In this document: piece after piece, positions 10,801-20,700 of the stretch
Numbering within the stretch: the stretch's first letter is position 1
How the letters are laid out: each line of letters starts with the position of its first letter
Assembly (NCBI GenBank): GCA_019359415.1
Contig: JAHHHH010000035.1
Span: 1 to 64,000 of the forward strand
Length of the DNA stretch: 64,000 bases
Direction: 5' to 3'
Source: Iphinoe sp. HA4291-MV1
GTDB lineage: Bacteria; Cyanobacteriota; Cyanobacteriia; Cyanobacteriales; Nostocaceae
Made by a program: the position numbers and the translations under genes
The notes under the pieces: model-generated
Seen by the model: only the letters and a program-made list of their open reading frames with translations
What the model was told of the DNA's origin: nothing
The model's database searches: none

Positions 10801-12849
10801 CGAACCAGAGGTGTAGATGGCGTAGGCGATGTTCTCGCTCAAGACGTGGCTATTGGGGTTGGATGAGTTGTCCGAATACGAGCAATCTTGATCTAAAAGC
10901 ACAACATGCCCATGCTGCCATTCCAGTTGCTCTAGCAGATGTTGTTGTGTCAGCACTACGAACACCTGTGAATCAGCTAGTATGTACTCCAGTCGTTCTT
11001 TTGGATAGTTAGGGTCAACTGGTACGTATGCTCCTCCGGCTTTGAGAACTGCCAGTAATCCTACCAGCATCTGAGTGGAGCGTTGTGTGCAAATTCCTAC
11101 CAACACCTCTGGTCCTACTCCCAGTGAACGTAGATGGTGTGCTAGTTGATTCGCTTTCGCATTTAACTCGCGGTAGGTGAGTTGTTCTGAGTCAAACTCT
11201 ACTGCTACGGCATCTGGACTTTTTTGCACCTGTTGCTCAAACAACTGATGCATGCACAAATCTTTGGCGTACTCAGATGATGTGTTGTTCCACTCTACCA
11301 ACATCTGATGCTGTTCACTACTCGTCAGTATTGCCAGGTTTGAAACTGGTGTCTGTGGATTGGCTACTACTGCCCCAAGGAGATTTTCATAGTGTTGTAC
11401 CATCCGGACTATTGTTGAGTCGTCAAACAAGTCGGTATTATATTCGATAGATCCGCTCAGTCCAGAGCTAGTCTGCTCCATAAATAAAGTCAAATCAAAG
11501 TTGGTTGTGGAGCTATTGATTGGCAATAAACTAAGCGTTAAGTCGGGAAGTTGTAAAGGAGGCATCGGCGTTCGCAGCACAAACATCACTTGGAACAATG
11601 GTGCGTGGCTTAAGGAACGCTCTGGCTGCAATGCTTCTACTAATTGCTCAAATGGTAGGTCTTGATGCGCATACGCTGAGAGTGCAACTTCTCGCACTTG
11701 TGACAGTAGGTCGGCAAAACTGGGGTTACCAGACAAATTGCTGCGCAGGACTAAAGTGTTGAGGAATAACCCAATTAACCCTTCTATTTCACGGTGATTG
11801 CGGTTGGCGATCGGTGTACCCACACAAATATCTGTTTGTCCACTATAACGGTACAGCAATGTTTGATATGCTGCCAATAGTGTCATGAACAAGGTGACTC
11901 CTTGTCGCTGACTTAAGCTAGTCAGTGCAGCAGTCAGTTCCTGGCTGAGTGTGAATGTCTGTATTGCTCCTTTGTAGGTTTGAATTGCTGGTCGTGGACG
12001 GTCTGTGGGTAGTTCTAACAGTGCAGGAGCAGTCGCTAGTTGTTGCTGCCAGTATGCTTGTTGCGATGCTAGTACCTCTCCTGCTAAGTGCTGCTGCTGC
12101 CATACGGCATAGTCGGCGTACTGTATTGGCAACTCGCTTAAGTTTATTGGCTCGTCGTTGCAGACGGCATTATACACTGCTGCCAACTCTTTGACAACTA
12201 CGCCCATTGACCAACCATCTGATACGATATGGTGCATCACTAGCAGCAACACGTGTTCTTTTGGTGTTAGGTTGAGCAATGTTGAGCGCACTAACAAATC
12301 TTCTGCTAGGTCAAATGGCCGCACTGCTTCTGTTGCTGCCAGTTCCTGACAACTCAACTGTTGTTCTGTTTCACCTAAATGTTGCAAGTCTATAATTTGC
12401 AACTTTAAGCAACGTTCTGGGTAAATCACTTGAGTCGCTTGCCCATCCGTGGTCACGACGAAGTTGGTGCGTAGGGCTTCATGGCGGCGGATCATGTAGT
12501 TGAGACTTTGCTCTAAGGCGCTTTGGTTGAGCGTACCTGAAAAATGCACTGCTGCGCTGATGTTGTAAAAGCCATTGTCTGGCTCAAACTGCTGTAAGAA
12601 CCACAAGCGTTGTTGGGCAAATGACAGTGGTATATGTCCATTGCGTGCAACGGGATAAAGGGAATTAGTTGTAGCGGTTTCAGTGCGCTTTTGCAGCAGT
12701 AGTATAATTTTTTCTTTATATTGCTTAATCTCAATTAATAATGCTGGAGTCAATACATCTTCGGGACCGCGATAACGCAGTTTGCCGTTATCAACCCACA
12801 GTTCTACATTTTTTGCTGAAAGCTCTTGGAGAAACTCAACTAAATTCAT
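4828..12849 (-). CDS. Hybrid NRPS-PKS, C-A(Gly)-PCP-KS-AT-KR-ACP
   Basis: Protein of 2673 aa. It opens with a TubC-type docking domain (1-60). Then come C (about 70-500, HHIVSDG near 205), A (about 515-1010, A3 motif near 679) and PCP (NFFEIGGHSL near 1056). KS follows (from about 1128, TACSTS near 1300, EAHGTGT, NVGHL), then AT (GHSIGEY near 1750, HAFHS, so malonyl-CoA predicted), KR (TGGLGAIG near 2288, Tyr and Asn in DYCSANAF near 2451) and ACP (NFFELGGHS near 2603). The A pocket reads DILQLGMIW-K, glycine-like. The KR lacks the LDD motif (HAAGVPGG), unlike the KRs at 12846-17768 and 17777-24415. Predicted step: condense Gly onto the polyketide, add one malonyl unit and reduce it, giving a 4-amino-3-hydroxybutyrate-like unit. 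It overlaps both neighbouring genes by 4 nt. Its C terminus ends acidic (EEIEL), suited to the TubC domain of the next protein. Confidence 0.96.
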   Translation of the reverse strand: MNLVEFLQELSAKNVELWVDNGKLRYRGPEDVLTPALLIEIKQYKEKIILLLQKRTETATTNSLYPVARNGHIPLSFAQQRLWFLQQFEPDNGFYNISAAVHFSGTLNQSALEQSLNYMIRRHEALRTNFVVTTDGQATQVIYPERCLKLQIIDLQHLGETEQQLSCQELAATEAVRPFDLAEDLLVRSTLLNLTPKEHVLLLVMHHIVSDGWSMGVVVKELAAVYNAVCNDEPINLSELPIQYADYAVWQQQHLAGEVLASQQAYWQQQLATAPALLELPTDRPRPAIQTYKGAIQTFTLSQELTAALTSLSQRQGVTLFMTLLAAYQTLLYRYSGQTDICVGTPIANRNHREIEGLIGLFLNTLVLRSNLSGNPSFADLLSQVREVALSAYAHQDLPFEQLVEALQPERSLSHAPLFQVMFVLRTPMPPLQLPDLTLSLLPINSSTTNFDLTLFMEQTSSGLSGSIEYNTDLFDDSTIVRMVQHYENLLGAVVANPQTPVSNLAILTSSEQHQMLVEWNNTSSEYAKDLCMHQLFEQQVQKSPDAVAVEFDSEQLTYRELNAKANQLAHHLRSLGVGPEVLVGICTQRSTQMLVGLLAVLKAGGAYVPVDPNYPKERLEYILADSQVFVVLTQQHLLEQLEWQHGHVVLLDQDCSYSDNSSNPNSHVLSENIAYAIYTSGSTGQPKGVQIRHSAVVNFLSSMLREPGVVSSDVLVAVTTITFDIAVLELFLPLSVGARVVLSPEVMTDGGQSTAALAETASVMQGTPATWRLLMQTGFSSNQDLKILCGGEALSRELANQLLERTASLWNMYGPTETTIWSAVSQVQATSGLVSIGSAIANTQFYILDTYLQPVPVGVPGELHIGGEGLARGYLNRPELTAEKFIPNPFGEPGSRLYKTEDLMRYQPNGDLEYLGRIDHQVKIRGFRMELGEIEAVLTQHPNVNSCCAIVREDTPEDKRLVAYVVPHTHTAVTKSELRSFLKQKLPDYMVPTVFVMLDTLPLNSNGKVDRKALPTPDQTTLEVQAYVAPRNEVERLICAIWQQVLNLEKVGIHDNFFEIGGHSLLIIQIHSKLNHKLLEKFNRKISVVDLFKYPTISALAEYISQHKDAEKLTLHKINGRASKQVKDFEEPIAIIGMAGRFPGANNVEQFWQNLRDGVESISFFTDEELEASGIDPAILSDRNYVKANGLLEDVEMFDASFFGFSAREAEIMDPQHRLFLECAWEVLENAGYDSETYDGQIDVYAGAGLNNYLIHNLIPNRDQLESVGSYQILISNDKDFVPTRVSYKLNLKGPSINVNTACSTSLVAVQMGCQSLLNYQCDMVLAGGVSISLTQKAGYLYQEGMIFSPDGHCRAFDAQAQGTVAGNGVGIVLLKRLSDALADGDCIHAIIRGSAINNDGSLKVGYTAPSVEGQAAVISEAQAIAGIDAETITYIEAHGTGTVLGDPIEIAALTEAFGAKTQKKNFCAIGALKTNVGHLDAAAGVAGLIKTILALKHKLLPPTLNFEKPNPKIDISNSPFYVNTTLREWEANGTPRRAGVSSFGIGGTNAHVIVEEAPTIEPSGKSRPWQLLLLSAKTNSALESATVNLVKHLKEYPEINLADVAYTQSVGRRAFNHRRMVVCRDINEVSITLNSLDAKQVLTNFIEPKTRSVVFMFSGQGAQYVNMALELYQTEPTFHEQVDICSELLKPHLGLDLRHVLYPTEERIEEATQQIRQTAIAQPALFVIEYALAKLWIEWGIRPQAMIGHSIGEYVAACLANVFSLEDALILVSARGQMMQQLPSGTMLSVPLPEDKVQAFLSKELSLAAVNSPKFCVVSGMTEAVEALENQLAEQGVECRRLHTSHAFHSKMMDPILREFTEQVKKISLKSPQISYISNVTGTWITAAEATNPEYWANHLRSTVRFAEGVQQLLKEPEQILLEVGPGQTLNTLVKQHPDQAVEQVVLSSLRHPRDRQSDVAFLLTTLGKLWLADVQVDWSGFYQHEQRHRLPLPTYPFERQRYWIELQKQASVAKTNLETLSSTSPPRKKPNIADWFYIPSWKRSPLRERKLNEIPVQSNTLVFIDECGLGFQLVKKLELEGTDVVTVKVGSEFAQLSDHVYTLNPRQSNDYDALFHELRTLGKTPKTIVHLWSVTPNSDPELRMESVNEAQDLGLYSLLFLAQAFGKQTVNDKLQITVVSNNMQEVTGVEVLCPEKATLLGPVKVIEQEYPNINCCSIDVVIPSEGSWQEEKLTEQLLTELTTQFSDQVIAYRGLHRWVQTFEPVRLDKSSEATPQLRKGGVYLITGGLGAIGLVLAEHLAKTVQAKLVLIGRSALPSKQEWEQWLASHETEDSVSQKIKKIQELEELGAEVLVVSADVTSLQQMQEAVAWAKDQFGQINGVLHAAGVPGGSVIQNKTLDDIERILAPKMKGTLVLNSIFKDIELDFFALTSSITSILGGFGQVDYCSANAFLDAFAQYKNSKYRTFTVCTNWDTWQGIGMGMILNDVTLPPELQKLYGEIIQQGILVNEGVDAFSRILASKLPQVVVSTRDLQIRIEWENAYKTLFFSEPLEKTIESKPTHPRPELSNTYIAPRNELEQKIADIWQQLLGIEQVGIHDNFFELGGHSLLATQVISRMRKTFQVELPQHSLFEESSVAALAEHIERIRSIVQQIGVLPADMENNREEIEL

Positions 12850-15800
12850 AATTCACCCTCTATCCAATTTTCCTGGCTTGATGTAGCTACTAATGCAAGA
12901 GATGATTTGGAAGTAGAATGAGCTTCTGTTGATAGTTTGATTACATCCAAATCATCTCTTTGAAGAGAAGATGACGGTATAGATGACATTGTGTCTTCTA
13001 ATGTTAATTCCTTAAGTAATAGCTCTGCCAGTGGTACGATGCTGGAGCCATCGACGAACTTTGCTACAGGCACATTCACCTCAAGGTCAGCTGTAATCGC
13101 GTTTTTGAGTTGAACAGCCATTAAAGAATCAAGACCTAATTCCAGCAGGGACTGCCGTGGATCTAAAGTCAGGGACGAGCCAAACCCTAGCATTTTAGTA
13201 ATTTGCTCTTGTAGATAGACTACCAGGAGATTCAAGCGATCACCACTTTGAGCCTCCAACAATCGTGGTAGAATATTTGACCGTTGCACTGATGCCGCCA
13301 GTTCGGTTTCCTCCTGAATTTCCGGCTTAGCAAATAATTCAAAAAGTAACGGCGGCAGTTGACCACTGATGTGTGATTGCTGCCTTAAGATCGACCAATC
13401 GATTGGTAGCACCCCAATCTGTGAAGTTGCTTGTCCCAGCATCTGTTCTAGAACCTGCAATCCCTGCTTTGAACCAATACTATCCAGTCCTTGAGTAGCG
13501 TTAGCAGCCTGGAAACGGCTAGCCAAACTGGCTGCCATTCCAACCTCAGCCCACGGTCCCCAGTTGATGCTTAATCCTGGTAGTCCTAGTGAGCGGCGAT
13601 GATGAGCCAGGATGTCCATGAAGCTATTTGCTGCTGCATAATTTCCTTGACCAGGTGAGCCAAGCAACGAAGCTACTGAGGAATATAGAACAAAGAAGTC
13701 TAATGGCAGATCGTGGGTCAAGGTGTGTAGATTCCAAGCTCCTTTTATTTTTGGAGCCATCACTCGGCTAAAGCGCTCCCAATTTTGCTGTAGCAAGATC
13801 CCGTCGTCTAAGACTCCGGCGGCATGAACAATCCCTCGCAGGGGTGGCATTGATGCCTGAATGACTTCAAGCAGCTTGACCATATCCTCCTGACTGGATA
13901 CATCTGCTTTGGCAACTAGAACTTTTGCTCCCACTTGCTCCAGTTGACTTAAAGTTTCCTGTGCTTTTTGAGAAGCATCATTACGCCCAGTGATTACCAA
14001 GTGTCGCACTCCTTGCTCTATCATCCATTGGGCTACCAAAAGTCCCAAGGCACCCAGACCACCAGTAATTAGGTAAGTGCTATCTGACCGGAGCGCGACT
14101 TTTTTGAATTCTAACAGTTGCTTGGGTAGCAAGCGAGCGACATACCAATTTCCATCCCGAAAGGCTAGATGATCTTCTCCTTGAGTATCCTCAATTTCTG
14201 TTAATAGGTTTGTTGCTTCATCAAAAGTAGATTCAAGCGCTAAATCGAGTATTCCTCCCCACAATTCTGGATGTTCTAGAGCAATGACCTTACCGAGTCC
14301 CCACAAGGGAGCTTGAGCAACTGCCAAGGGAACATCATCTTTAACTGGTGTCGCCCCTCGGGTCACTAACCACAATCGGGGTGAGGTTGACCCATTGTAC
14401 TTGACTAACGTCTGCACCAGATGCAATATGCTGCCACAACCAAGCTTCTGAGCATGCTCAAGAGTTGGGATAGTTAGCGCATCTGGCAAAGCTGCCTCTA
14501 AACTCCATAGGTGAACTATTCCTTTTAGAGGCGGTACTCCAGTCTCTAAAACTTCTTGAAATAGACGCTCGAAGTGTTCAGGGGTGGTTGGGTTGATGCT
14601 CCAAGTTCCAGTTTCTAAGGTTTGATATGCTTCCCCAGCATAGACCAGAATACAGTTTTGACCACGCCGTTGTAAAAGTTCTACGAAAGCTTGTCCTATA
14701 CCACCAGCATCAGCAAAAACCACCCAACTCCCTGCTTCATCCGCTTGGATTTTCTGTAGGGCAGTCTGCGATCGCTGCGGCTTGGGCTGCCACTCTATGT
14801 GATAGAACCAATCCTTGATAGCAGCAGCTTGTATTTCTTGTTGATGTTGTTGAACGAGTACTTCTAACAGCTTAGGTAATATTTTTACATCATCTTCTGA
14901 GAAATTACTTACTCCTTCTAGCTGCTGCACTAACTGTTTTATATTCCCTTCGTGTAAGAAGTTAACAATTGATGTCTGGTTTTTTTGTTGTGATAATAAC
15001 TCTGTTTGTTGATTCCCATTTTTATCCTTTTCTGCCCAATAGCGCTGTCGTTGAAAGGGATAGGTGGGCAACACCACCCGATGACGCGGATAGTCTTGGT
15101 CAAAACCAGACCAGTCTACGTCTGTTCCACGTACGTATAGTTCGCCCAAACTCTGGAGCATTTGCTGCCAATCTGACTGCCCTGGACGCAAGCTGGGTAG
15201 CCAGACTCCGACTTCTTCGCTTAGACAGTTACGCCCCATCCCTAATAAAGTTGGTTTGGCTCCGATCTCTACAAACACCTCATAACCCTTTGCATGCAGT
15301 GTCTTGAGACTTGACGCAAATTGTACAGGGCAGCGTAAATGTTGACACCAGTAATCAGCTGAGATTTCTTGCCATGTCAGTTGTTCTCCTGTGAGGTTAG
15401 AGATGATCTCAATTTGAGGAGTGGCGTAATTGACTGTAGCTGCTACCTCACGAAATTGAGCCAGTATTGGCTCCATCAGTGGTGAGTGGAAAGCGTGTGA
15501 TGTTTGTAGCTTTTTCGTTTTTATTCTTACTGCCTGTAAGGAGGCACAGATACTTCGGACTGCCTGCGCTTCACCAGATATCACCGTGTTTTCTGGTCCA
15601 TTGAAGGCGGCAATTGCTACTTTTTTACTACTTAAATCAGTAATAGCACGTAGAGACTCCTCGGAAGCAAACACTGCTACCATCTCACCACCAACAGGCA
15701 AACTTTGCATCAGTTGGCTTCTTGCTGCAATCAGCTTTAGCCCATCCTCCAAACTCAATACTCCCGCCACACAAGCAGCGACGTATTCCCCGACACTATG

Positions 15801-17768
15801 ACCCATCACTGCATCCGGAGCAATTCCCCAGGATTTCCACAACTGTACCAGAGCATACTCTATAGCAAATACAGCCGGTTGAGTATATGCTGTTTCATCT
15901 AATGGTGAACTTTCTCCTGCTTGAGGATACAGCACTGATAGCAGTGGCTTTTCCAGATAAGCAGATAAAATTTCATTGCAGTGGTCTAGGGTTCGCCGGA
16001 ACACAGGTGCTTGCTCGTAGAGTTGCTGTCCCATCCCCATGTACTGTGATCCTTGACCTGTGAACAGGAATGCTACTTTGGCTGCGGTGCTTTGGATGTG
16101 ACCTTGTACAATACCTGTAGAAACTTCCCCACTCGCGAAGGCTGTCAGTTTTTCTTGTGCTTCGGTTGAGGAAGTCACTACAACGCTGAAGCGATGGGCG
16201 AAGTGAGACCGTGCTACTTGGGTAGTGTAGCAAAGATCTGCAAGCAATAAGTCAGGATGAGCAGCAATGTGTTGCTGATAGCGTTGAGCGAGTTCTGTCA
16301 GTGCTGCTGGTGTCTTAGCCGATAGAGTCAGCAGTTGCACCTGCCGTTCCACCACTGGAGCTACAGCAGGTTGAGGTGTTGGTGCTTCTTCTAGCACGAC
16401 ATGGGCATTAGTGCCACTAAATCCAAAGGAACTGACACCTGCTAGTCTTCGCTCATTCTCGACGCTCCAAGGAGTGCGTTCAGTAGGCACCTTCACAGGT
16501 AATTCCCAATTGATGTAGGGATTAGGATTTTGGAAATGCAGATGTGGTGGAATTTCTTTGTGTTGCAGGGCTAGTACCACTTTTATCACACTTGCGATAC
16601 CTGCTGCGCTTTCCAAATGACCGATATTGGTTTTCACCGAACCAACGATGAGAGGTTGGTCTAGTGATGAACGTGCTTTGCCGAAAACTGCACCAAGTGC
16701 GCCAATTTCGATTGGATCGCCTAGTGATGTTCCAGTTCCATGAGCTTCGATATAGCTAATTTGTTCCGGATCAACTTGAGCAGTAGCTAAGGCTTGACGA
16801 ATGACTTTTTCCTGAGAGGGGCCACTGGGTACAGTCAAACCTCCACTGGGACCATCTTGGTTAACCGCTGAACCGCGAATCAATGCCAAAATGCGATCGC
16901 CGTCTGCTAAAGCATCAGATAAGCGTTTGAGGACAATGACACCACAGCCTTCTCCTCGCACATAACCGTCTGCTTCAGCATCGAAGGTTTTACAGCGACC
17001 GTCAGATGCCATCATCCGTGCCTTAGAGAAAACTATATTGGTTTCTGGTGTCAAAATTAAGTTTACGCCTGCAGCTAGAGCCATACTACATTCACCGTTT
17101 CGCAGGCTCTGACACGCCAGATGTAACGACACCAATGATGAAGAACAAGCTGTATCAACTACTAGACTAGGACCTGTCAGTCCGAGAACATAAGATAAGC
17201 GTCCTGCTGCAACGCTCAAAGCATTACCAGTACCAAAGTAGGCGTCAATGTTTTTGGGAGTGTTGGGCCATAACACCCTCATGTAATCATTAGTACAAAT
17301 ACCGACAAACACACCTGTCTGGGTATCATACAATTGTTTGGGTACTTGATTGGCGTGCTCTAGAGCTTCCCAACTCACCTCAAGTAAAAGGCGTTGCTGT
17401 GGGTCAAGACTTGTTGCTTCCCGAGGAGAAATGCCAAAGAATTGCGGATCAAATTGTTCTGTTTGTTCTATAAACCCGCCGTACCGAGTAGACATTTTTC
17501 CAGGAGTATCTGGATCGGGGTCGTAGTAAGATTCAATATCCCAACGCTCCAAAGGAACTTCTGTGATGGCATCTACTCCTGTTTGTAAGATCTGCCAAAA
17601 TGCCTCTGGGCTATTTGCACCACCAGGAAATCGGCAACCTATGCCAATAACAGCGATCGCCTCAGTTTTGGTACGCTCCAAAGCATCAAGCTTGGATTGC
17701 ATTTCCTTGAGTGCCAGCAGCGCCCGTTTAGTCGAGGATAAGTTAGTTTGCTCTACAGGGTTGCTCAT
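12846..17768 (-). CDS. Type I PKS, KS-AT-KR-ACP
   Basis: Protein of 1640 aa. A short helical N-terminal docking segment (about 1-38) precedes the KS ([21 protein letters not shown] near 206; EAHGTGT; NIGHLE). The AT follows (GQGSQY near 572, GHSVGEY near 658, [11 protein letters not shown], malonyl type). After a linker with no DH comes a KR (TGGLGALG near 1238, HAAGVLDDG near 1315, Tyr and Asn in NYAAANSF) and an ACP ([10 protein letters not shown] near 1550). The module should add a malonyl unit and leave a beta-hydroxyl. The LDD motif marks a B-type KR, predicting a D-configured hydroxyl. The C terminus ends in IEGEL, an acidic tail fitting the TubC docking domain of the next gene, with which it overlaps by 4 nt. 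The gene starts 8 nt after the stop of the upstream PKS. Confidence 0.96.
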   Translation of the reverse strand: MSNPVEQTNLSSTKRALLALKEMQSKLDALERTKTEAIAVIGIGCRFPGGANSPEAFWQILQTGVDAITEVPLERWDIESYYDPDPDTPGKMSTRYGGFIEQTEQFDPQFFGISPREATSLDPQQRLLLEVSWEALEHANQVPKQLYDTQTGVFVGICTNDYMRVLWPNTPKNIDAYFGTGNALSVAAGRLSYVLGLTGPSLVVDTACSSSLVSLHLACQSLRNGECSMALAAGVNLILTPETNIVFSKARMMASDGRCKTFDAEADGYVRGEGCGVIVLKRLSDALADGDRILALIRGSAVNQDGPSGGLTVPSGPSQEKVIRQALATAQVDPEQISYIEAHGTGTSLGDPIEIGALGAVFGKARSSLDQPLIVGSVKTNIGHLESAAGIASVIKVVLALQHKEIPPHLHFQNPNPYINWELPVKVPTERTPWSVENERRLAGVSSFGFSGTNAHVVLEEAPTPQPAVAPVVERQVQLLTLSAKTPAALTELAQRYQQHIAAHPDLLLADLCYTTQVARSHFAHRFSVVVTSSTEAQEKLTAFASGEVSTGIVQGHIQSTAAKVAFLFTGQGSQYMGMGQQLYEQAPVFRRTLDHCNEILSAYLEKPLLSVLYPQAGESSPLDETAYTQPAVFAIEYALVQLWKSWGIAPDAVMGHSVGEYVAACVAGVLSLEDGLKLIAARSQLMQSLPVGGEMVAVFASEESLRAITDLSSKKVAIAAFNGPENTVISGEAQAVRSICASLQAVRIKTKKLQTSHAFHSPLMEPILAQFREVAATVNYATPQIEIISNLTGEQLTWQEISADYWCQHLRCPVQFASSLKTLHAKGYEVFVEIGAKPTLLGMGRNCLSEEVGVWLPSLRPGQSDWQQMLQSLGELYVRGTDVDWSGFDQDYPRHRVVLPTYPFQRQRYWAEKDKNGNQQTELLSQQKNQTSIVNFLHEGNIKQLVQQLEGVSNFSEDDVKILPKLLEVLVQQHQQEIQAAAIKDWFYHIEWQPKPQRSQTALQKIQADEAGSWVVFADAGGIGQAFVELLQRRGQNCILVYAGEAYQTLETGTWSINPTTPEHFERLFQEVLETGVPPLKGIVHLWSLEAALPDALTIPTLEHAQKLGCGSILHLVQTLVKYNGSTSPRLWLVTRGATPVKDDVPLAVAQAPLWGLGKVIALEHPELWGGILDLALESTFDEATNLLTEIEDTQGEDHLAFRDGNWYVARLLPKQLLEFKKVALRSDSTYLITGGLGALGLLVAQWMIEQGVRHLVITGRNDASQKAQETLSQLEQVGAKVLVAKADVSSQEDMVKLLEVIQASMPPLRGIVHAAGVLDDGILLQQNWERFSRVMAPKIKGAWNLHTLTHDLPLDFFVLYSSVASLLGSPGQGNYAAANSFMDILAHHRRSLGLPGLSINWGPWAEVGMAASLASRFQAANATQGLDSIGSKQGLQVLEQMLGQATSQIGVLPIDWSILRQQSHISGQLPPLLFELFAKPEIQEETELAASVQRSNILPRLLEAQSGDRLNLLVVYLQEQITKMLGFGSSLTLDPRQSLLELGLDSLMAVQLKNAITADLEVNVPVAKFVDGSSIVPLAELLLKELTLEDTMSSIPSSSLQRDDLDVIKLSTEAHSTSKSSLALVATSSQENWIEGEL

Positions 17769-17776
17769 ACAGGTTC

Positions 17777-20700
17777 CTAGTGGTTAATCTTTTCTAGTTG
17801 TTGCAGCAACAATGCTTCTGCCTCTTCTTCAGAAAGTTGTTCTACTTCTGCTAAAACATTCGAGTCAGCCGCATCGCTCTCGTTCATATTTGCCGATGTC
17901 TCAATTGACAGTATTTCCGTCGCTAGATAATTAACCAAAGCCTCTACTGTTGGATAATCAAATATCAGGGTCGAGCGGAGTGAGCATCTCAGGCTAGCTT
18001 CCAGCCAATTCTTCAGTTCCACCGCCATCAGCGAGTCAATTCCCAGATCAAACAGTCTCTGACGGGGTTCAATTTGTTCGGGTGAACTTAAAGCAAGAAC
18101 CTTGGCAATTTGAGAGCGAATATGAGTTGCCAGAAGAGTATGACGTACTTCTAACGGAGCTGCTTCTAACTGCTGGAGAAACTGCGATTTTTCTTTTGAG
18201 GTTGGTTCGATTCCGGTGGCGAATCCTTCTAGGAAGGTTGATACTGTGTCTTGAGCAAATTGCCCAATAAACTTTGACCAGTTAATCGATATCACCCCGA
18301 CTTGGGCAAGGCTGTGCTCCAGTAATCCCAAAAGCTGCAATCCTTCACCAGAAGAGATGGTTCCTAGACCTAGCGCTGACAAGCGATCGCGATCGCGGTC
18401 TTTGAGAGCAGCTGACATTCCAGCTTCTGACCATGGTCCCCAGTTGATACTCAAACCCGGTAATCCCATGGTACGGCGATGCTGCATCAGCACATCCATA
18501 AAAGTATTGGCAGCTGCATAGTTGCCTTGACCGAGTGAACCAAATAAAGCTGCAACTGAAGAGAAGCAGACAAAGAAGTCAAGTGGTAATTCTTTAGTTA
18601 ACTCATGCAGATGCCAAGTTCCTTGAACTTTCGGTGCCATTACCTTCACAAAGCGCTCCCAGTTCTGCTGCAGCAAAACTCCGTCATCCAAAATTCCCGC
18701 AGCGTGAATAATTCCTCGCAAGGGTGGCATAGTTGCTTGAACTTTATGAAGTAACTGAGCAACATCTTCTTGTTTCGCAATGTCTACAGAGGCAACCAAA
18801 ACTCTAGTTCCCATCTGTTCTAATTGCTGGATGGCTGCAACAGTTCTGTCGTCAGCGCCACGACGCCCAGCCAGGATAAGATATCGCGCCCCTTGCTCAA
18901 CTAACCAATGTGCTACCTTAAGTCCTAAGGCTCCTAGACCGCCAGTAATGAGATAGCTACCATCTTCTCGCACCAGTTCCTCTAAATTCTTTGCATTTGC
19001 TGCAATCTTTGGCTGAGAAACCACCACTTTGCCGATATGTTTCGCTTGCGCCATGTACCGGAAGGCATTAACCACTTCCTCAATAGGAAAGACCTTGTGT
19101 GGTAAAGGTTTCAGTTTGCCGTCCTGGAATTCCTGCATCAGATCTTGCAATATAGAGGCGATCGCTTTTGGCTCGTTCATTGAAATGTTGAGCAGTTCGA
19201 AAGGGAAGTAGGACACATCAGGTCTAGTAGCTTGTACCTGCTCATGCTCCCAAATGCCAATCTTACCAATTTCGACGAATCTTCCCCCTCGTCCCAATAC
19301 CTCAAAGCTCTTAGAAATGAATTCACCACTCAAGCTGTTAAGCACAATGTCCACACCCTGTCCCTGAGTAATTGCCATGATTTCTTCCGCAAAATCCAGG
19401 GTTCGGGAGTTCATCACATACTCCACACCCATGGACTTGAGGAAGTTCCACTTACTTGGGCTAGCAGTGGCAAATACTTGTGCTCCTGCTGTTTGAGCAA
19501 TCTGAACAGCTGCCTGACCGACACCACCAGCCGCTGCATGAATCAAAACGCGATCGCCTGGTTTGATTTTAGCCAAACACTGCAATCCGTAGTGTGCTGT
19601 CGTGAAGGCGACCGGAATTGTCGCTGCTGCTTCAAAGCTCAGCCCTTGCGGTTTGTGGGCTACCAAATTAGCATTGACAACGACAAAGCTGTTAAAACTA
19701 CCAATAGCGTTGGCTGCAATCACTTCGTCACCAACCTTAAAGTTGGTCACACCTTCACCTATTGCTACAATCTTGCCCGCACACTCCCCACCAAAGGGTA
19801 GGTCGTCTGTTGACTTAATCCCCAATTGCTCGATATGTTCCTTGAGCATTCCCAAGGCATTAAGCACATCTCGGAAGTTCAACCCAGTCTCACGGACTTG
19901 AATTTCCACTTCTCCTGGTTCCGGTTTGCGCCGCGTCAACGGTACTAAAGTTAGATTATCTAAAATACCGTACTCGGAAATCTTCAATTCAAAGGGCTCA
20001 ACGCCAATCTGAACTTGTCCCTGTTGAACAGTCTCACTCGACTGGTATCGCTCCAACCTAGCGACGTAACGCAAACCCTGGCGATACGCAATTTGGTTTT
20101 CTCGATCACCAGAGGATAGCTCTTCCACCAAAGCTGAGATATCGTCTGTTACCGGATCTAAATCCAAACACATGCAGTGCAAATCGGGGTGTTCCAGAGT
20201 TATGACTTTACCCAGTCCCCACAGTGGAGACTGTTGAACTTGCACAGGTAAGGAAGCACTTCCAACCAACTGTGCTCCTTTGGTTACCAACCAGAAATGT
20301 TGCAACCCAGACAATTGAGCTATATGCAGGGATTGAACCAAGTGAAGAACACTACCACTGCCTAAACTTTGCGCTCGCTGCAAAGCATCTGAAGAAAGCT
20401 CATTTCCCGCTGACTCTAAACTCCACAAATGCACAATTCCACGGAAAGAAGACTCACCATCCTTACCAATATCCTGAAGTAAACATTGGAAGTCTGCAAG
20501 TGCTAGTGGATCAAGTTCGTAATGTTCTGATGTTATCTGCTTATAAGTGGAGCCAACAAAAGCTAGAACACAGCGATCGCCCTGTGTTCTCAATTGTTTA
20601 GCTAGTTTTGTACCAATGCCTGTGCTATCTGCAAATATGAGCCAGTTGCTTTGCTGTTTACGACTTACTGATGACGATTGAGGCTGACGTGGCTGAGGTT

